A DNA stretch of 54,225 bases from a virus. The stretch lies in IMG/VR virus record IMGVR_UViG_3300035034_000721, positions 1-54,225 of that record; one strand, 5' to 3'. Below, piece by piece: positions 18,743 to 26,267 of this stretch (position 1 is its first letter; each line of letters starts with the position of its first letter). Position numbers and translations under genes: made by a program. The notes beneath the pieces are model-generated. The model did not search any database and had not been told where the DNA came from. It was given only the letters and a program-made list of their open reading frames with translations.

Positions 18743-18928
18743 ATGGAAATATTGGTAGAGCTAGGCAGGCAATATACAGATGTAGTATCAGGATTTACAG
18801 GGAAAGCGCTATCACGATGTGAGCATCTTTTCGATGCTACACAAGTAAGGTTAGTTAGTAGTACGTTAGGTAGAGATGGTCAGCCTGTAAGTGAGTGGAT
18901 TACAGAAGGACAACTAAAGGAAGTATAA
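18743..18928 (+). CDS. hypothetical protein
   Basis: 61 residues, ATG after AGAAGGAAGTAAAGC. Helix then strand; function unknown. First gene after the tRNA array. Confidence 0.65.
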   Translation: MEILVELGRQYTDVVSGFTGKALSRCEHLFDATQVRLVSSTLGRDGQPVSEWITEGQLKEV

Positions 18929-18952
18929 ACTCTCTTTATAGGCAGTAGTAAT

Positions 18953-18999
18953 AAAGCCTTGACATTTCGGTGTCGAGGCTTTATAATATCTGTATATTA
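18953..18999 (+). repeat. dispersed promoter cassette, copy 2
   Basis: Same 47-bp block as 6307-6353 with A to G in the right arm (GTCGAGG), which leaves a T-G pair in the hairpin. The flanking genes differ, so only the promoter was copied. Confidence 0.9.
18959..18987 (+). promoter_or_regulatory. sigma70 promoter in an 11-bp inverted repeat
   Basis: TTGACA, 17 bp, TATAAT. AAGCCTTGACA pairs with TGTCGAGGCTT (one T-G), loop TTTCGG. The 47-bp block is a near-identical copy of the promoter at 6307-6353. Confidence 0.9.
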
Positions 19000-19016
19000 A
19001 TAAATAAGGGAAAGAT

Positions 19017-19211
19017 ATGACACCACTTCAAATTATAAAAGCAGATATTAGTATGCACGGAGATAGGCAGAATACTCTAGAGAAGATACTATATGATAGA
19101 AGAGAAATGGGAATGGAGACTATAGACATTCTGCAGAGCCTAAAAGAAACCAAAATAGTGATTAAAGCTTTACAGTCACTTTATTTCAAGGTAGCTACCT
19201 TAGCTATATAG
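19017..19211 (+). CDS. small helical protein
   Basis: 64 residues, ATG after AAGGGAAAGAT; amphipathic helices, function unknown. Followed nine bases later by the phosphatase gene. Confidence 0.65.
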   Translation: MTPLQIIKADISMHGDRQNTLEKILYDRREMGMETIDILQSLKETKIVIKALQSLYFKVATLAI

Positions 19212-19219
19212 GAGTTGAT

Positions 19220-19915
19220 ATGAAAAAAGCAATAATCGTAGGAGATCTCCACGGGTGTGTAGAGGTCGTAGGCATGGCACTAGCTGCCTCGGAAAAAGAA
19301 AATGCTGAGTTAATCTTTGTAGGGGATTATGTAGATAGCTTCTCTGCATCAAAAGATAGCCAAGTATCTACAGTGGTTCAAATACTTGACTTAGTAGAGC
19401 AAGGGAGAGCTAGAGCTTTAATAGGCAACCATGAAATGTCGTACCTTGACACAACTAAGAAGTGTAGTGGATGGAATGAGTATATGTATAGCATGATGAC
19501 TCATTTAAGAGGACAAATATGGAGTAATTTTGAAACTCATATTTGGTTAGAAGATTCAACGCTTATTACACATGCGGGACTGACAAACGCAATACTGGAG
19601 CCTGGTAGTACTCTAGAGGATATAAAACAAGGGCTTCTAGAAGAGAAGTGGCTTTATCAAGTAGGTTATAGCCGAGGTGGTAATAGCCCAGTGGGTGGTA
19701 TATTGTGGTCTGACTGGTACAGAGACTTTGATACAATACCTGGGCTTACTCAGATATTTGGGCATTCCCGACCTAGAGGAGGAGATAATGCTAGCATATT
19801 TAGACGTAAAGGTTTATCTACGTGTATCGACGTTATAGAAGACTGCAAAGCCCAAAATAAGCCTTACACTGTAGCATTGTACGTAGATGGAAAGGTTACA
19901 GAGTATAAACTTTAA
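19220..19915 (+). CDS. PPP-type metallophosphatase, lambda phosphatase-like
   Basis: 231 residues, close to the 221 of phage lambda protein phosphatase. Motifs: GDLHGC (8-13), GDYVDS near 35-40, GNHE near 73-76, THAG near 117-120 and GHSRPRGGD near 181-189. These supply the two-metal site and the catalytic His. May dephosphorylate proteins or nucleotides (e.g. ApppA-like); substrate unknown. Confidence 0.87.
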   Translation: MKKAIIVGDLHGCVEVVGMALAASEKENAELIFVGDYVDSFSASKDSQVSTVVQILDLVEQGRARALIGNHEMSYLDTTKKCSGWNEYMYSMMTHLRGQIWSNFETHIWLEDSTLITHAGLTNAILEPGSTLEDIKQGLLEEKWLYQVGYSRGGNSPVGGILWSDWYRDFDTIPGLTQIFGHSRPRGGDNASIFRRKGLSTCIDVIEDCKAQNKPYTVALYVDGKVTEYKL

Positions 19916-19923
19916 AACTCTTC

Positions 19924-19952
19924 TTGACAAAGTAGGTCACTAACACTATAAT
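19924..19952 (+). promoter_or_regulatory. sigma70 promoter with very short leader
   Basis: TTGACA, 17 bp, TATAAT, then AGGAACATAAATC before ATG 19966: the expected start of transcription (about 19959) leaves only a few bases, so the AGGAAC lies at or before +1. Confidence 0.85.
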
Positions 19953-19965
19953 AGGAACATAAATC

Positions 19966-20382
19966 ATGAGTACATCAATTCCACTAAATATATTGATAGA
20001 TATAGGTAGACGTGAGGGTGTGATGCATCAAATGCCTTTATTTAGGACTCCACCGAACTTCAATATAGATATAGATTATTTATGTAGTGTTTTTGCAGGT
20101 TATGAATGTTCTGATGATGGTGCAAATAGCAGTAGCGGGGTACTCAAGCATATAGATCACCCCGCTTTCGCTGAGCTACGGGATACCCTAGAACTCAAAG
20201 GTTATATAGAGACAAACAGAACCTTTTGGAATGGCGACAAAGTATTATACGAGTTTACTATAAATAATTGCTTAACACTTGAGGCGGGGGACAGGTTTTT
20301 ATCTGGGGGCGCTATCATATACCACATAACAAACACTAAGTACGTAAAAGAATTATCTAATAAACTAGGGATAAAGGTATGA
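19966..20382 (+). CDS. hypothetical protein
   Basis: 138 residues, ends in an ATGA overlap with the next gene. Acidic alpha/beta protein; no motif recognised. Confidence 0.7.
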   Translation: MSTSIPLNILIDIGRREGVMHQMPLFRTPPNFNIDIDYLCSVFAGYECSDDGANSSSGVLKHIDHPAFAELRDTLELKGYIETNRTFWNGDKVLYEFTINNCLTLEAGDRFLSGGAIIYHITNTKYVKELSNKLGIKV

Positions 20383-20789
20383 TATATAGAACAAAGCTAA
20401 AAAAGAAAACCGGTACTACTGTAAAGTCCTTAGTAGTAGAGAAAGGGGACGCTTGGTGTATACCAACCACGTTAGTTCCTATCACTTTGGCACTATTGAG
20501 AGAGTTAGCTAAACACAAACAAGGGTCACCTTTTGTTAAAAATAAACATGTACCAAAGGTACTAAGAAGCAAAACTAGTACATTAGAGCAAACATGCCCT
20601 ACTCACCACGAAAAGTGGAATTGGGTTCTTTGCGAAATAGTAAACTTATTCGAGTCTCTACACGCAGAGTATTTTGAACAGTTTTGCCCATACACAGACT
20701 TAACAGAGCATCAATCAAAAAAATACTATAAGAGACAGAAAAAAGCGTTAAAACTTTATGGAGTTTACTTTCTAAACTTGTGGGATTAA
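20379..20789 (+). CDS. basic hypothetical protein
   Basis: 136 residues, basic (RTKLKKKTGT, KNKHVPKVLRSK) with a helical C-terminus. Function unknown. Confidence 0.7.
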   Translation: MIYRTKLKKKTGTTVKSLVVEKGDAWCIPTTLVPITLALLRELAKHKQGSPFVKNKHVPKVLRSKTSTLEQTCPTHHEKWNWVLCEIVNLFESLHAEYFEQFCPYTDLTEHQSKKYYKRQKKALKLYGVYFLNLWD

Positions 20790-20830
20790 GATAATAACAT
20801 TCCTTTTAAGGAAGAGCCGAAAAGGCATAT

Positions 20831-21325
20831 ATGTGTAAAATTTTTAATAGAAACATCTTAATACTTAGCCCTTTCTTGGCTGTAATGGTACTATTCAGTT
20901 ACATTATATACATAGATAGAATAGCATATAGCCCAATACTAACCGACATAGAGATAGTAGAACAAAGCTATACTTTAACACAAGGTGAAGACTTTACCTA
21001 TTCAGTAAAGTTTACAAAGGTAAGACCTTGTACTGTAGAGGAAATAGAAGATTCCTTTTGGCATTATGACAATGGCGATAACAAAGTATTTAAGCTTTCT
21101 TTAGAAGTAGATACCAGCGGAAACGGTAGGGTATTAAAAGATATTCCGATGGAAGAGTACCCTCAGGTAGTAGTTAGAAATATAACTATACCTAATTCTT
21201 GGTCAGTAGGTACTTGGGGTCACTATAGCACTTTAGAGTATAGTAACTGCTTAGACACCCCTTTTAAGGGTAGGCTAAAGGTAAACTTACCTGTATTAAG
21301 TTTTAAGGTAGTAAGTAGTGAATGA
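20831..21325 (+). CDS. membrane-anchored beta-rich protein
   Basis: 164 residues; one N-terminal transmembrane helix (about 9-27) with the rest probably in the periplasm, containing two cysteines (VRPCTVEE, SNCLDT). Just upstream of the lysis genes, so a spanin-like or lysis accessory role is conceivable but not shown. Confidence 0.65.
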   Translation: MCKIFNRNILILSPFLAVMVLFSYIIYIDRIAYSPILTDIEIVEQSYTLTQGEDFTYSVKFTKVRPCTVEEIEDSFWHYDNGDNKVFKLSLEVDTSGNGRVLKDIPMEEYPQVVVRNITIPNSWSVGTWGHYSTLEYSNCLDTPFKGRLKVNLPVLSFKVVSSE

Positions 21326-21572
21326 TAACAAAAAGGAGGAGCAAGAAAAGTTATACTTATTAGAGAAGTTGATAAGGCTAGAAGCAACCACAATAAACCT
21401 CGAAAAAGACTTAGTTGACTTAAAAGCAAAGTTTCTTGATTACGTAACTAAACATGAATTTACGCCTGTTAAGCTTGTGGTATTTGGTTTGGTAGGTACT
21501 ATATTAACCTCAGCATTGGTATTAATTATAACTAGACTTTTAGTACCTATAAGTACTGTGATAGCTGTATAA
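21318..21572 (+). CDS. coiled-coil protein with C-terminal transmembrane helix
   Basis: 84 residues from GTG 21318: helix/coiled coil 5-40 (RLEATTINLEKDLVDLKAKF) and transmembrane helix 52-74. The same layout as XhlA-type lysis accessory proteins. Overlaps the previous gene; ends at a strong terminator. Confidence 0.65.
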   Translation: MNDNKKEEQEKLYLLEKLIRLEATTINLEKDLVDLKAKFLDYVTKHEFTPVKLVVFGLVGTILTSALVLIITRLLVPISTVIAV

Positions 21573-21580
21573 ATATAGTA

Positions 21581-21618
21581 AATACAAAAAACCCGCTTAA
21601 TTGCGGGTTTTTTGTATT
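21581..21618. terminator. bidirectional terminator between convergent genes
   Basis: AATACAAAAAACCCGC and GCGGGTTTTTTGTATT form a perfect 16-bp stem with loop TTAATT, giving a GC hairpin with U-run on both strands. Confidence 0.95.
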
Positions 21619-21995
21619 TAATAGATTATTGAACTTAAGTCAGGTTCGGAGTAACCAGGTCCTTTTAGAACCTTGCCGTCTTCGCGGTAAATAGGTTTAC
21701 CGTCCTCGCCCAATTTACTCATATTAGAACGCTGAACCTCGTCAAAACACTCGTCAAGGTTAATACCAAAAGCATGTCCAGCCCCATAAGTTACATACAA
21801 TATATCTGTCAGAGCATCTGCAACCTCTATGATATTATTATCATCCAAGGCATCCATTAACTCTTGTAACTCCTCTTTAATTAAAGAAACTCTCAGTACC
21901 TGAGTATCTACACTAGGAAGAGAGGCTTCTTCCCTACACTCCTGACCAAATGCTAGCATAAAGTCGCCTACTTTCTCAAAGTTTGTACCATCCAT
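21618..21995 (-). CDS. MazG-like NTP pyrophosphohydrolase
   Basis: 125 residues if started at the ATG behind AAGGAAACATT; an upstream ATG at 22022 would add nine residues but falls at the expected +1. KEELQEL plus EVADALTDILYVTYGAGHAFG is the EExxE-ExxD metal site of the all-alpha NTP pyrophosphatase family. It would hydrolyse (d)NTPs, possibly to clean the pool or interfere with ppGpp metabolism. The only leftward gene of the left arm, with its own promoter. Confidence 0.85.
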   Translation of the reverse strand: MDGTNFEKVGDFMLAFGQECREEASLPSVDTQVLRVSLIKEELQELMDALDDNNIIEVADALTDILYVTYGAGHAFGINLDECFDEVQRSNMSKLGEDGKPIYREDGKVLKGPGYSEPDLSSIIY

Positions 21996-22029
21996 AATGT
22001 TTCCTTGTGTTATTGTTTTCATAGACTAT

Positions 22030-22058
22030 ATTATACTGACTTAAAGTGGAGAAGTCAA
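22030..22058 (-). promoter_or_regulatory. leftward sigma70 promoter for the MazG-like gene
   Basis: On the minus strand TTGACT, 17 bp, TATAAT. It is divergent from the promoter at 22097, with 38 bp between the two -35 boxes. Confidence 0.9.
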
Positions 22059-22096
22059 CTAATAATTTTATAAATCAAGAAGTACAAATTTTGCAC

Positions 22097-22125
22097 TTGA
22101 CTTTTAAATAGTAGTTAGGTATAAT
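22097..22125 (+). promoter_or_regulatory. sigma70 promoter of the lysis genes
   Basis: TTGACT, 17 bp, TATAAT, followed by TAAGGAGGTTATA and TTG 22152. Confidence 0.88.
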
Positions 22126-22151
22126 GGGTTTTATTAACTAAGGAGGTTATA

Positions 22152-22319
22152 TTGGAACCAATAATATATGCAGTAATAGGTATAGTAATAGTAGGATCTA
22201 ATGCAGTATCCTGGAACCTAGGCAGACGCGTAGGCAGTAATGATATGTTGGATTTTTTCCACAGTCTAGGCATCAATATAGTATTTGAGCCTGAAGAGGA
22301 TGACATACAAGATGGTTAG
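22152..22319 (+). CDS. small membrane protein of the lysis cassette
   Basis: 55 residues, TTG start after a near-perfect AAGGAGG. MEPIIYAVIGIVIVGSNAVSW is one transmembrane helix, then an acidic tail (EPEEDDIQDG). Overlaps the holin start. Could be an antiholin-like partner; inference from position. Confidence 0.65.
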   Translation: MEPIIYAVIGIVIVGSNAVSWNLGRRVGSNDMLDFFHSLGINIVFEPEEDDIQDG

Positions 22320-22764
22320 TTTAATTGGAGCTTTAATTGGGTTTGCGGGGTCTGCAGTACCTTCCGTTATAGACCACTTTAAAGCAAAACAAACACAAAA
22401 AACGCAGATTGAGATATTACGTATACAAGGTGAGCTTGCTAAAGCAGGCTCTGAAATGGACTTATTATCCTTTCAAGAGAAAGCGTCCGATAACGAGCAT
22501 AGGCGTCTTATTGAGCACGATATTGCTATGCAGAGTGATACTGGGTTTATGGCAGGATTACGAAAGTCGGTAAGACCTTTAATCACGTACCTATTCTTTG
22601 CTATATTCGCAGCCGTAAAGATAGCTGGATTAAATGATGCTATGGATAATAACGATTTTAATACTGCAATTAACATAGTGTGGGATACTGAAACTAAGGC
22701 TATATTTGCAGCAATTATATCTTTTTGGTTTGGCTCACGAGCACTGGAGAAAAGACAGAAATGA
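22312..22764 (+). CDS. holin-like protein (GTA_holin_3TM type)
   Basis: 150 residues from ATG 22312. Helix MVSLIGALIGFAGSAVPSVI, a charged central helix, then two transmembrane helices (VRPLITYLFFAIFAAVKIAG and TKAIFAAIISFWFGSRALEK), the layout and end of the 3-TM holins found in gene transfer agents and phages. Immediately upstream of the endolysin, with ATGA overlap. Confidence 0.8.
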   Translation: MVSLIGALIGFAGSAVPSVIDHFKAKQTQKTQIEILRIQGELAKAGSEMDLLSFQEKASDNEHRRLIEHDIAMQSDTGFMAGLRKSVRPLITYLFFAIFAAVKIAGLNDAMDNNDFNTAINIVWDTETKAIFAAIISFWFGSRALEKRQK

Positions 22765-23204
22765 ATATTTCTAGAGTAAAAGAACAGCTAATCTCAGATG
22801 AAGGAGTAGTTTACGAAATATACAAAGATCACTTAGGTTATAAGACATTAGGGGTAGGTCATTTAATAAAACAGGGAGATTGTGAGTTTGGGCTACCTGT
22901 AGGGACAAGTATCAGTAAAGAGGTAGTTGACCACTACTTTATGCTTGACATTGACAGCGCCGTCCAAGACTGTTACAAATTATACACTAATTTTACGTGT
23001 TATCCTGGAGAAGTACGTGAAATTTTAGTTAATATGATGTTTAACCTAGGAAGACCTCGACTAAGTAAGTTTGTGAAGTTAAAACTAGCCTTAGATGCAC
23101 ATGATTGGGTTGAGGCCGCTATAGAAGGACGCGATAGTTTATGGTACAAGCAAGTTACCAATAGAGCTGAGCGTCTTATGCGAAGGCTAGAAGAAGTTTC
23201 TTGA
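22761..23204 (+). CDS. endolysin, T4-type lysozyme (GH24)
   Basis: 147 residues from ATG 22761. Catalytic triad pattern of phage lysozymes: Glu14 in SDEG, Asp23 in YKDHLG, Thr29 in KTLGVGHL; later NMMFNLG and the WYKQVTNRAERL end are conserved. Cuts peptidoglycan after the holin opens the membrane; no signal sequence. Confidence 0.92.
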   Translation: MNISRVKEQLISDEGVVYEIYKDHLGYKTLGVGHLIKQGDCEFGLPVGTSISKEVVDHYFMLDIDSAVQDCYKLYTNFTCYPGEVREILVNMMFNLGRPRLSKFVKLKLALDAHDWVEAAIEGRDSLWYKQVTNRAERLMRRLEEVS

Positions 23205-23229
23205 CATTCTAAGCTTAACCTTGTATAAT
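23201..23229 (+). promoter_or_regulatory. sigma70 promoter
   Basis: TTGACA, 17 bp, TATAAT, overlapping the endolysin stop; leader ATCAAGTATTAAATAAGGAG. Confidence 0.88.
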
Positions 23230-23258
23230 ATATCAAGTATTAAATAAGGAGTAGCAAT

Positions 23259-23477
23259 TTGAAAAGAAATGACTATGTAAATGACTGGGTAGCAGACTGC
23301 GCTTATCAAGTACCCATTGACTCAGACCTAACCGCGTCAGCAATCCGCTGGTGCAAAGACAACCTCGAATCAAACGAATGGTACTTCAAAAGAAGTGCCT
23401 TTATTCGTTCCTCACACACCCTTTGCTTTGAAAATGAGACAGACTGGCTAAATTTCTCTACTGAGGTACTAGCATGA
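23259..23477 (+). CDS. hypothetical protein
   Basis: 72 residues, TTG start after AAGGAGTAGCAA; ends in an ATGA overlap with the next gene. Function unknown. Confidence 0.65.
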   Translation: MKRNDYVNDWVADCAYQVPIDSDLTASAIRWCKDNLESNEWYFKRSAFIRSSHTLCFENETDWLNFSTEVLA

Positions 23478-23677
23478 GAATTGAAAAACTGACGTGGCAC
23501 TACGTAAAAGATTGTGTACCACAGCTAGGCGAAAGAGTCCTAATTAATGGTGGATCAGCCTATATTTGTATAGGAGCATATATATCAGTAGATGGCAATA
23601 GCTGGGAGTGGGAACAAGGTAACATACCTGTAGTAGATATAGTAGAATGGTGCTACCACCCGATAGGCCCAAAGTGA
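23474..23677 (+). CDS. small beta-rich protein
   Basis: 67 residues; DCVPQLGERVLINGG...VEWCYHP resembles short DUF551-type phage proteins (WHYVKDCVPQLGERVL, YHPI). Ends in a GTGA overlap with the next gene. Confidence 0.65.
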   Translation: MRIEKLTWHYVKDCVPQLGERVLINGGSAYICIGAYISVDGNSWEWEQGNIPVVDIVEWCYHPIGPK

Positions 23678-24264
23678 ATCTATTCTACCTTGATAAAGAC
23701 TTAGACAAGTGCGCTGAGTACCATGTAGACAAGCATGTTAACAAGATGATACTTGAGACCGCTCAGCTTATATGTACTAATATGTGGATTGACCACCTGT
23801 TCGGGTACGCTCCGCGACCAATCACTAAAGAGGAGAATAAAATACTTAATGCAAAACGCTTAGAGCAAAAAGAGCTAAGCGTGGACGACAGAGTATTTCC
23901 ATATTTACCAACTATGCAAAATCACCCAAGCTGTGTGTGGATGCGTAGCTCTCTTGAGAATTGGTATTGGTCATACTGCTACGCAAATGCTTTAGGGAGT
24001 GAAGCACACTACAGGTATGGGAGTACACACAAGTCTCTTGCAATTATAAATAATTTACCAGAACCCTCGCACATCAAAAACATTGGATTTACAACTTTTG
24101 GTTTAGCGATGCCAGACGAGCTTAAAGATTACAGCAACCCGATCTCATCCTACCGAGATTTTTATATGTTCGACAAAGCAACATTTGCTTCATGGTTGCA
24201 CAGAGATAAACCCTATTGGTGGGATGAAGAACTAGCGCAGTACGATAAAAGGATAACAAGATAA
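23674..24264 (+). CDS. conserved phage protein with DKHVxKMILE motif
   Basis: 196 residues from GTG 23674, chosen because of the GTGA overlap and because homologues begin MN.FYLD (from memory); ATG 23647 has no ribosome site. Contains CAEYHVDKHVNKMILETAQL (about 13-32) and HPSCVWMRSS. The His/Lys/Glu-rich motif suggests a DNA glycosylase or nuclease-like fold, but the function is not established. Confidence 0.75.
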   Translation: MNLFYLDKDLDKCAEYHVDKHVNKMILETAQLICTNMWIDHLFGYAPRPITKEENKILNAKRLEQKELSVDDRVFPYLPTMQNHPSCVWMRSSLENWYWSYCYANALGSEAHYRYGSTHKSLAIINNLPEPSHIKNIGFTTFGLAMPDELKDYSNPISSYRDFYMFDKATFASWLHRDKPYWWDEELAQYDKRITR

Positions 24265-24265
24265 G

Positions 24266-24928
24266 ATGAGTGAAGTACGACTAATTGGAATGACCCAACC
24301 CGCTCCAGATATTGGATGTGAAACAGCAGATGAGTTAGTAGCTTTTGCAGCTAGAGTAAGCAACCCTAGTAACCAGTTAAACCATGGAAGTTCTGAGAAG
24401 CTACTAAAGTACTTAGTCAACAATGACCACTGGAGTCCTTTTGAAATGTGCCACGCAACTCTTGAGATAAAAACTACAAGAGACATAGCACGTCAGATTC
24501 TGAGACACCGAAGCTTTAGTTTTCAGGAGTTCTCTCAAAGATATGCAGACCCAACCAAAGACTTAGGTTTTGAGTTGCGGGAAGCTAGGTTACAAGACCC
24601 AAAAAATCGTCAAAATAGTGTTGATATTGGAGATACTAAGCTTAGTCAAGAGTGGGAGTGGCGTCAACAGTATTTACTCGACCAAATTATAAATGATTAT
24701 AACTGGGCTATTGATAATGGTATAGCTAAAGAGCAAGCAAGAGCTATATTACCAGAAGGAAATACGTGTAGTACCATGTATATGGCAGGATCAGTACGCT
24801 CTTGGATTCACTATTGTGACCTGCGGATGGGTAATGGTACACAGAAAGAGCATATGGAAGTTGCTCAACAATGTTGGAAAGTTATATGTGATAATTTTCC
24901 AAGTTTAACTAACTTAGGGGATAAGTAA
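24266..24928 (+). CDS. thyX: FAD-dependent thymidylate synthase
   Basis: 220 residues. The ThyX signature RHRxxSxxExSxRY is at 80-93 (RHRSFSFQEFSQRY), and the FAD/dUMP-binding region with LPEGNTCSTMYMAGSVRSW near 160-178 is intact. Makes dTMP from dUMP with methylene-THF and NADPH. TAATG overlap with the next gene. Confidence 0.95.
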   Translation: MSEVRLIGMTQPAPDIGCETADELVAFAARVSNPSNQLNHGSSEKLLKYLVNNDHWSPFEMCHATLEIKTTRDIARQILRHRSFSFQEFSQRYADPTKDLGFELREARLQDPKNRQNSVDIGDTKLSQEWEWRQQYLLDQIINDYNWAIDNGIAKEQARAILPEGNTCSTMYMAGSVRSWIHYCDLRMGNGTQKEHMEVAQQCWKVICDNFPSLTNLGDK

Positions 24929-25524
24929 TGGGGAAGAAACCGCATGTAGTAATGTTGTTAGATGAAAGCGGCTCTATGTATAACTATAGAAATGATGTTA
25001 TTAATACTGTAGATGAGTACGTAGGGGCAGTAGAGAACGATAAAAGTGCTAAAACTATCTCTATATACACTTTTGATTGCAGAGGCTTGAGAAACCCGAG
25101 GTATAAAGTACGACTTGACGAGTTTGTAAGCTTGAGCTACGACGAGTATAAACCTACAGGCATGACACCTTTGTATGATTCAATCGCACAAGTTATACGA
25201 AAGTTTGAAGGATCTAAAAGACCTGTTCAACTTATTATACATACTGATGGGGCAGATACCGCATCAGTTTGGCATAATTTTAGTCGTGTACAAAAGTTAA
25301 TTGAGTCGGTACAAGCCAAAGGCTGGTTAGTAACATTCTTAGCAGAGGGTTTGAATGGTAAAGAAGCCTTAAAAGATTTTAAAGGTTTAAAAATGAATAT
25401 GGGTGCACTTAGCCGCTCCGCAGCTATGTCTTTTGCTGCAAGTACCACTACTACATATATGCAGTCAGGGGACGCATCAATGTCCAATTATACAAAAGAT
25501 GGTAAAGACACTGTAGAGATATAA
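24928..25524 (+). CDS. von Willebrand factor A domain protein
   Basis: 198 residues. MLLDESGSMYN (9-19) supplies the MIDAS DxSxS, TGMTPLYDS near 77-85 the MIDAS Thr, and IIHTDGADT near 104-112 the Asp. Whole protein is one VWA fold, like proteins in many large phages. Binding partner unknown; coupled to thyX by TAATG. Confidence 0.85.
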   Translation: MGKKPHVVMLLDESGSMYNYRNDVINTVDEYVGAVENDKSAKTISIYTFDCRGLRNPRYKVRLDEFVSLSYDEYKPTGMTPLYDSIAQVIRKFEGSKRPVQLIIHTDGADTASVWHNFSRVQKLIESVQAKGWLVTFLAEGLNGKEALKDFKGLKMNMGALSRSAAMSFAASTTTTYMQSGDASMSNYTKDGKDTVEI

Positions 25525-25528
25525 CTTC

Positions 25529-25557
25529 TTGACATTGACTTCGTAATAGAGTATAAT
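25529..25557 (+). promoter_or_regulatory. sigma70 promoter
   Basis: TTGACA, 17 bp, TATAAT, then AGTTGTATTCTAAGTTAAAGG before ATG 25588. Confidence 0.87.
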
Positions 25558-25587
25558 AGTTGTATTCTAAGTTAAAGGAAGTTATAT

Positions 25588-25746
25588 ATGACAGAAGAGC
25601 AAAAAACTGGTGCTAATGCACTACTTGCGTTTTATATAGGCTATTACTTCGAGCATGGAAAAGAGCCTGGTATTCAGTGTATGTGTGATTGGATTACAGC
25701 ATCACATACTTTAGACAAAACAGTTAAGGAGTGCATTGCAAAATGA
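25588..25746 (+). CDS. 52-residue hypothetical protein
   Basis: ATG after AAAGGAAGTTATAT: MTEEQKTGANALLAFYIGYY..., ends in an ATGA overlap with the diphosphohydrolase gene. Function unknown. Confidence 0.65.
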   Translation: MTEEQKTGANALLAFYIGYYFEHGKEPGIQCMCDWITASHTLDKTVKECIAK

Positions 25747-26267
25747 AGGGAGTAAAATACGATGAAGAAAAACCACAGATGTACCTCTTACCTCCGCTAG
25801 CTCTGCTAGAAGTAGGTAAAGTTCTCACTTTCGGGGCTAAAAAGTACTCCCCCGATAACTGGAAGAAAGTTCCAGACGCGAAAAATAGGTATACAAGTGG
25901 AGCTCTTAGACATATCCTAGCAGATATGTCGGGTGAGACGAAAGATGATGAAACAGGTCTCTCTCATAAAGCCCACGCAATATGCTGTTTATTATTTAAT
26001 CTTGAGAAGGAGTTAGAGGCAGATGGCAAGGCTAGTAAAAACGAAAGAGTGGGAGAAGCTGGATTCCCCGAACATACAGAAAGTGATATTACTGCTAAAC
26101 CAAGACAACCCGATAACCAAGAAGGAGGCATGTTCTTTACTGAATATAGCTTACAACACGAGCAGATTGCAGAAGATTTTGCAAGAGTTCGAAGAACGGA
26201 AAGCTCTACGCAAGAAAAGAATATCAGAAAAGCGGGGGCAGCCTACTTCATCAGAGGAGATTGCTAG
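25743..26267 (+). CDS. dATP/dGTP diphosphohydrolase-like protein (DUF5664)
   Basis: 174 residues from ATG 25743. Residues 3-92 match the family: KYDEEKPQMYLLPPLALLEV, LTFGAKKYSPDNWKK, ALRHILADMSGE, DETGLSHKAHAICCLLFNLE. The enzyme belongs to the MazG-like all-alpha fold. The remaining 80 residues are low-complexity in appearance and overlap the next gene for 245 bases in another frame, so the true domain may end near residue 95 with an overprinted tail. Confidence 0.75.
   Translation: MKGVKYDEEKPQMYLLPPLALLEVGKVLTFGAKKYSPDNWKKVPDAKNRYTSGALRHILADMSGETKDDETGLSHKAHAICCLLFNLEKELEADGKASKNERVGEAGFPEHTESDITAKPRQPDNQEGGMFFTEYSLQHEQIAEDFARVRRTESSTQEKNIRKAGAAYFIRGDC

Noticed and set aside
18953-18999. 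Attachment site or insertion sequence at the duplicated 47-bp block
   Set aside because: No integrase or transposase anywhere in the window; the block is a promoter cassette.
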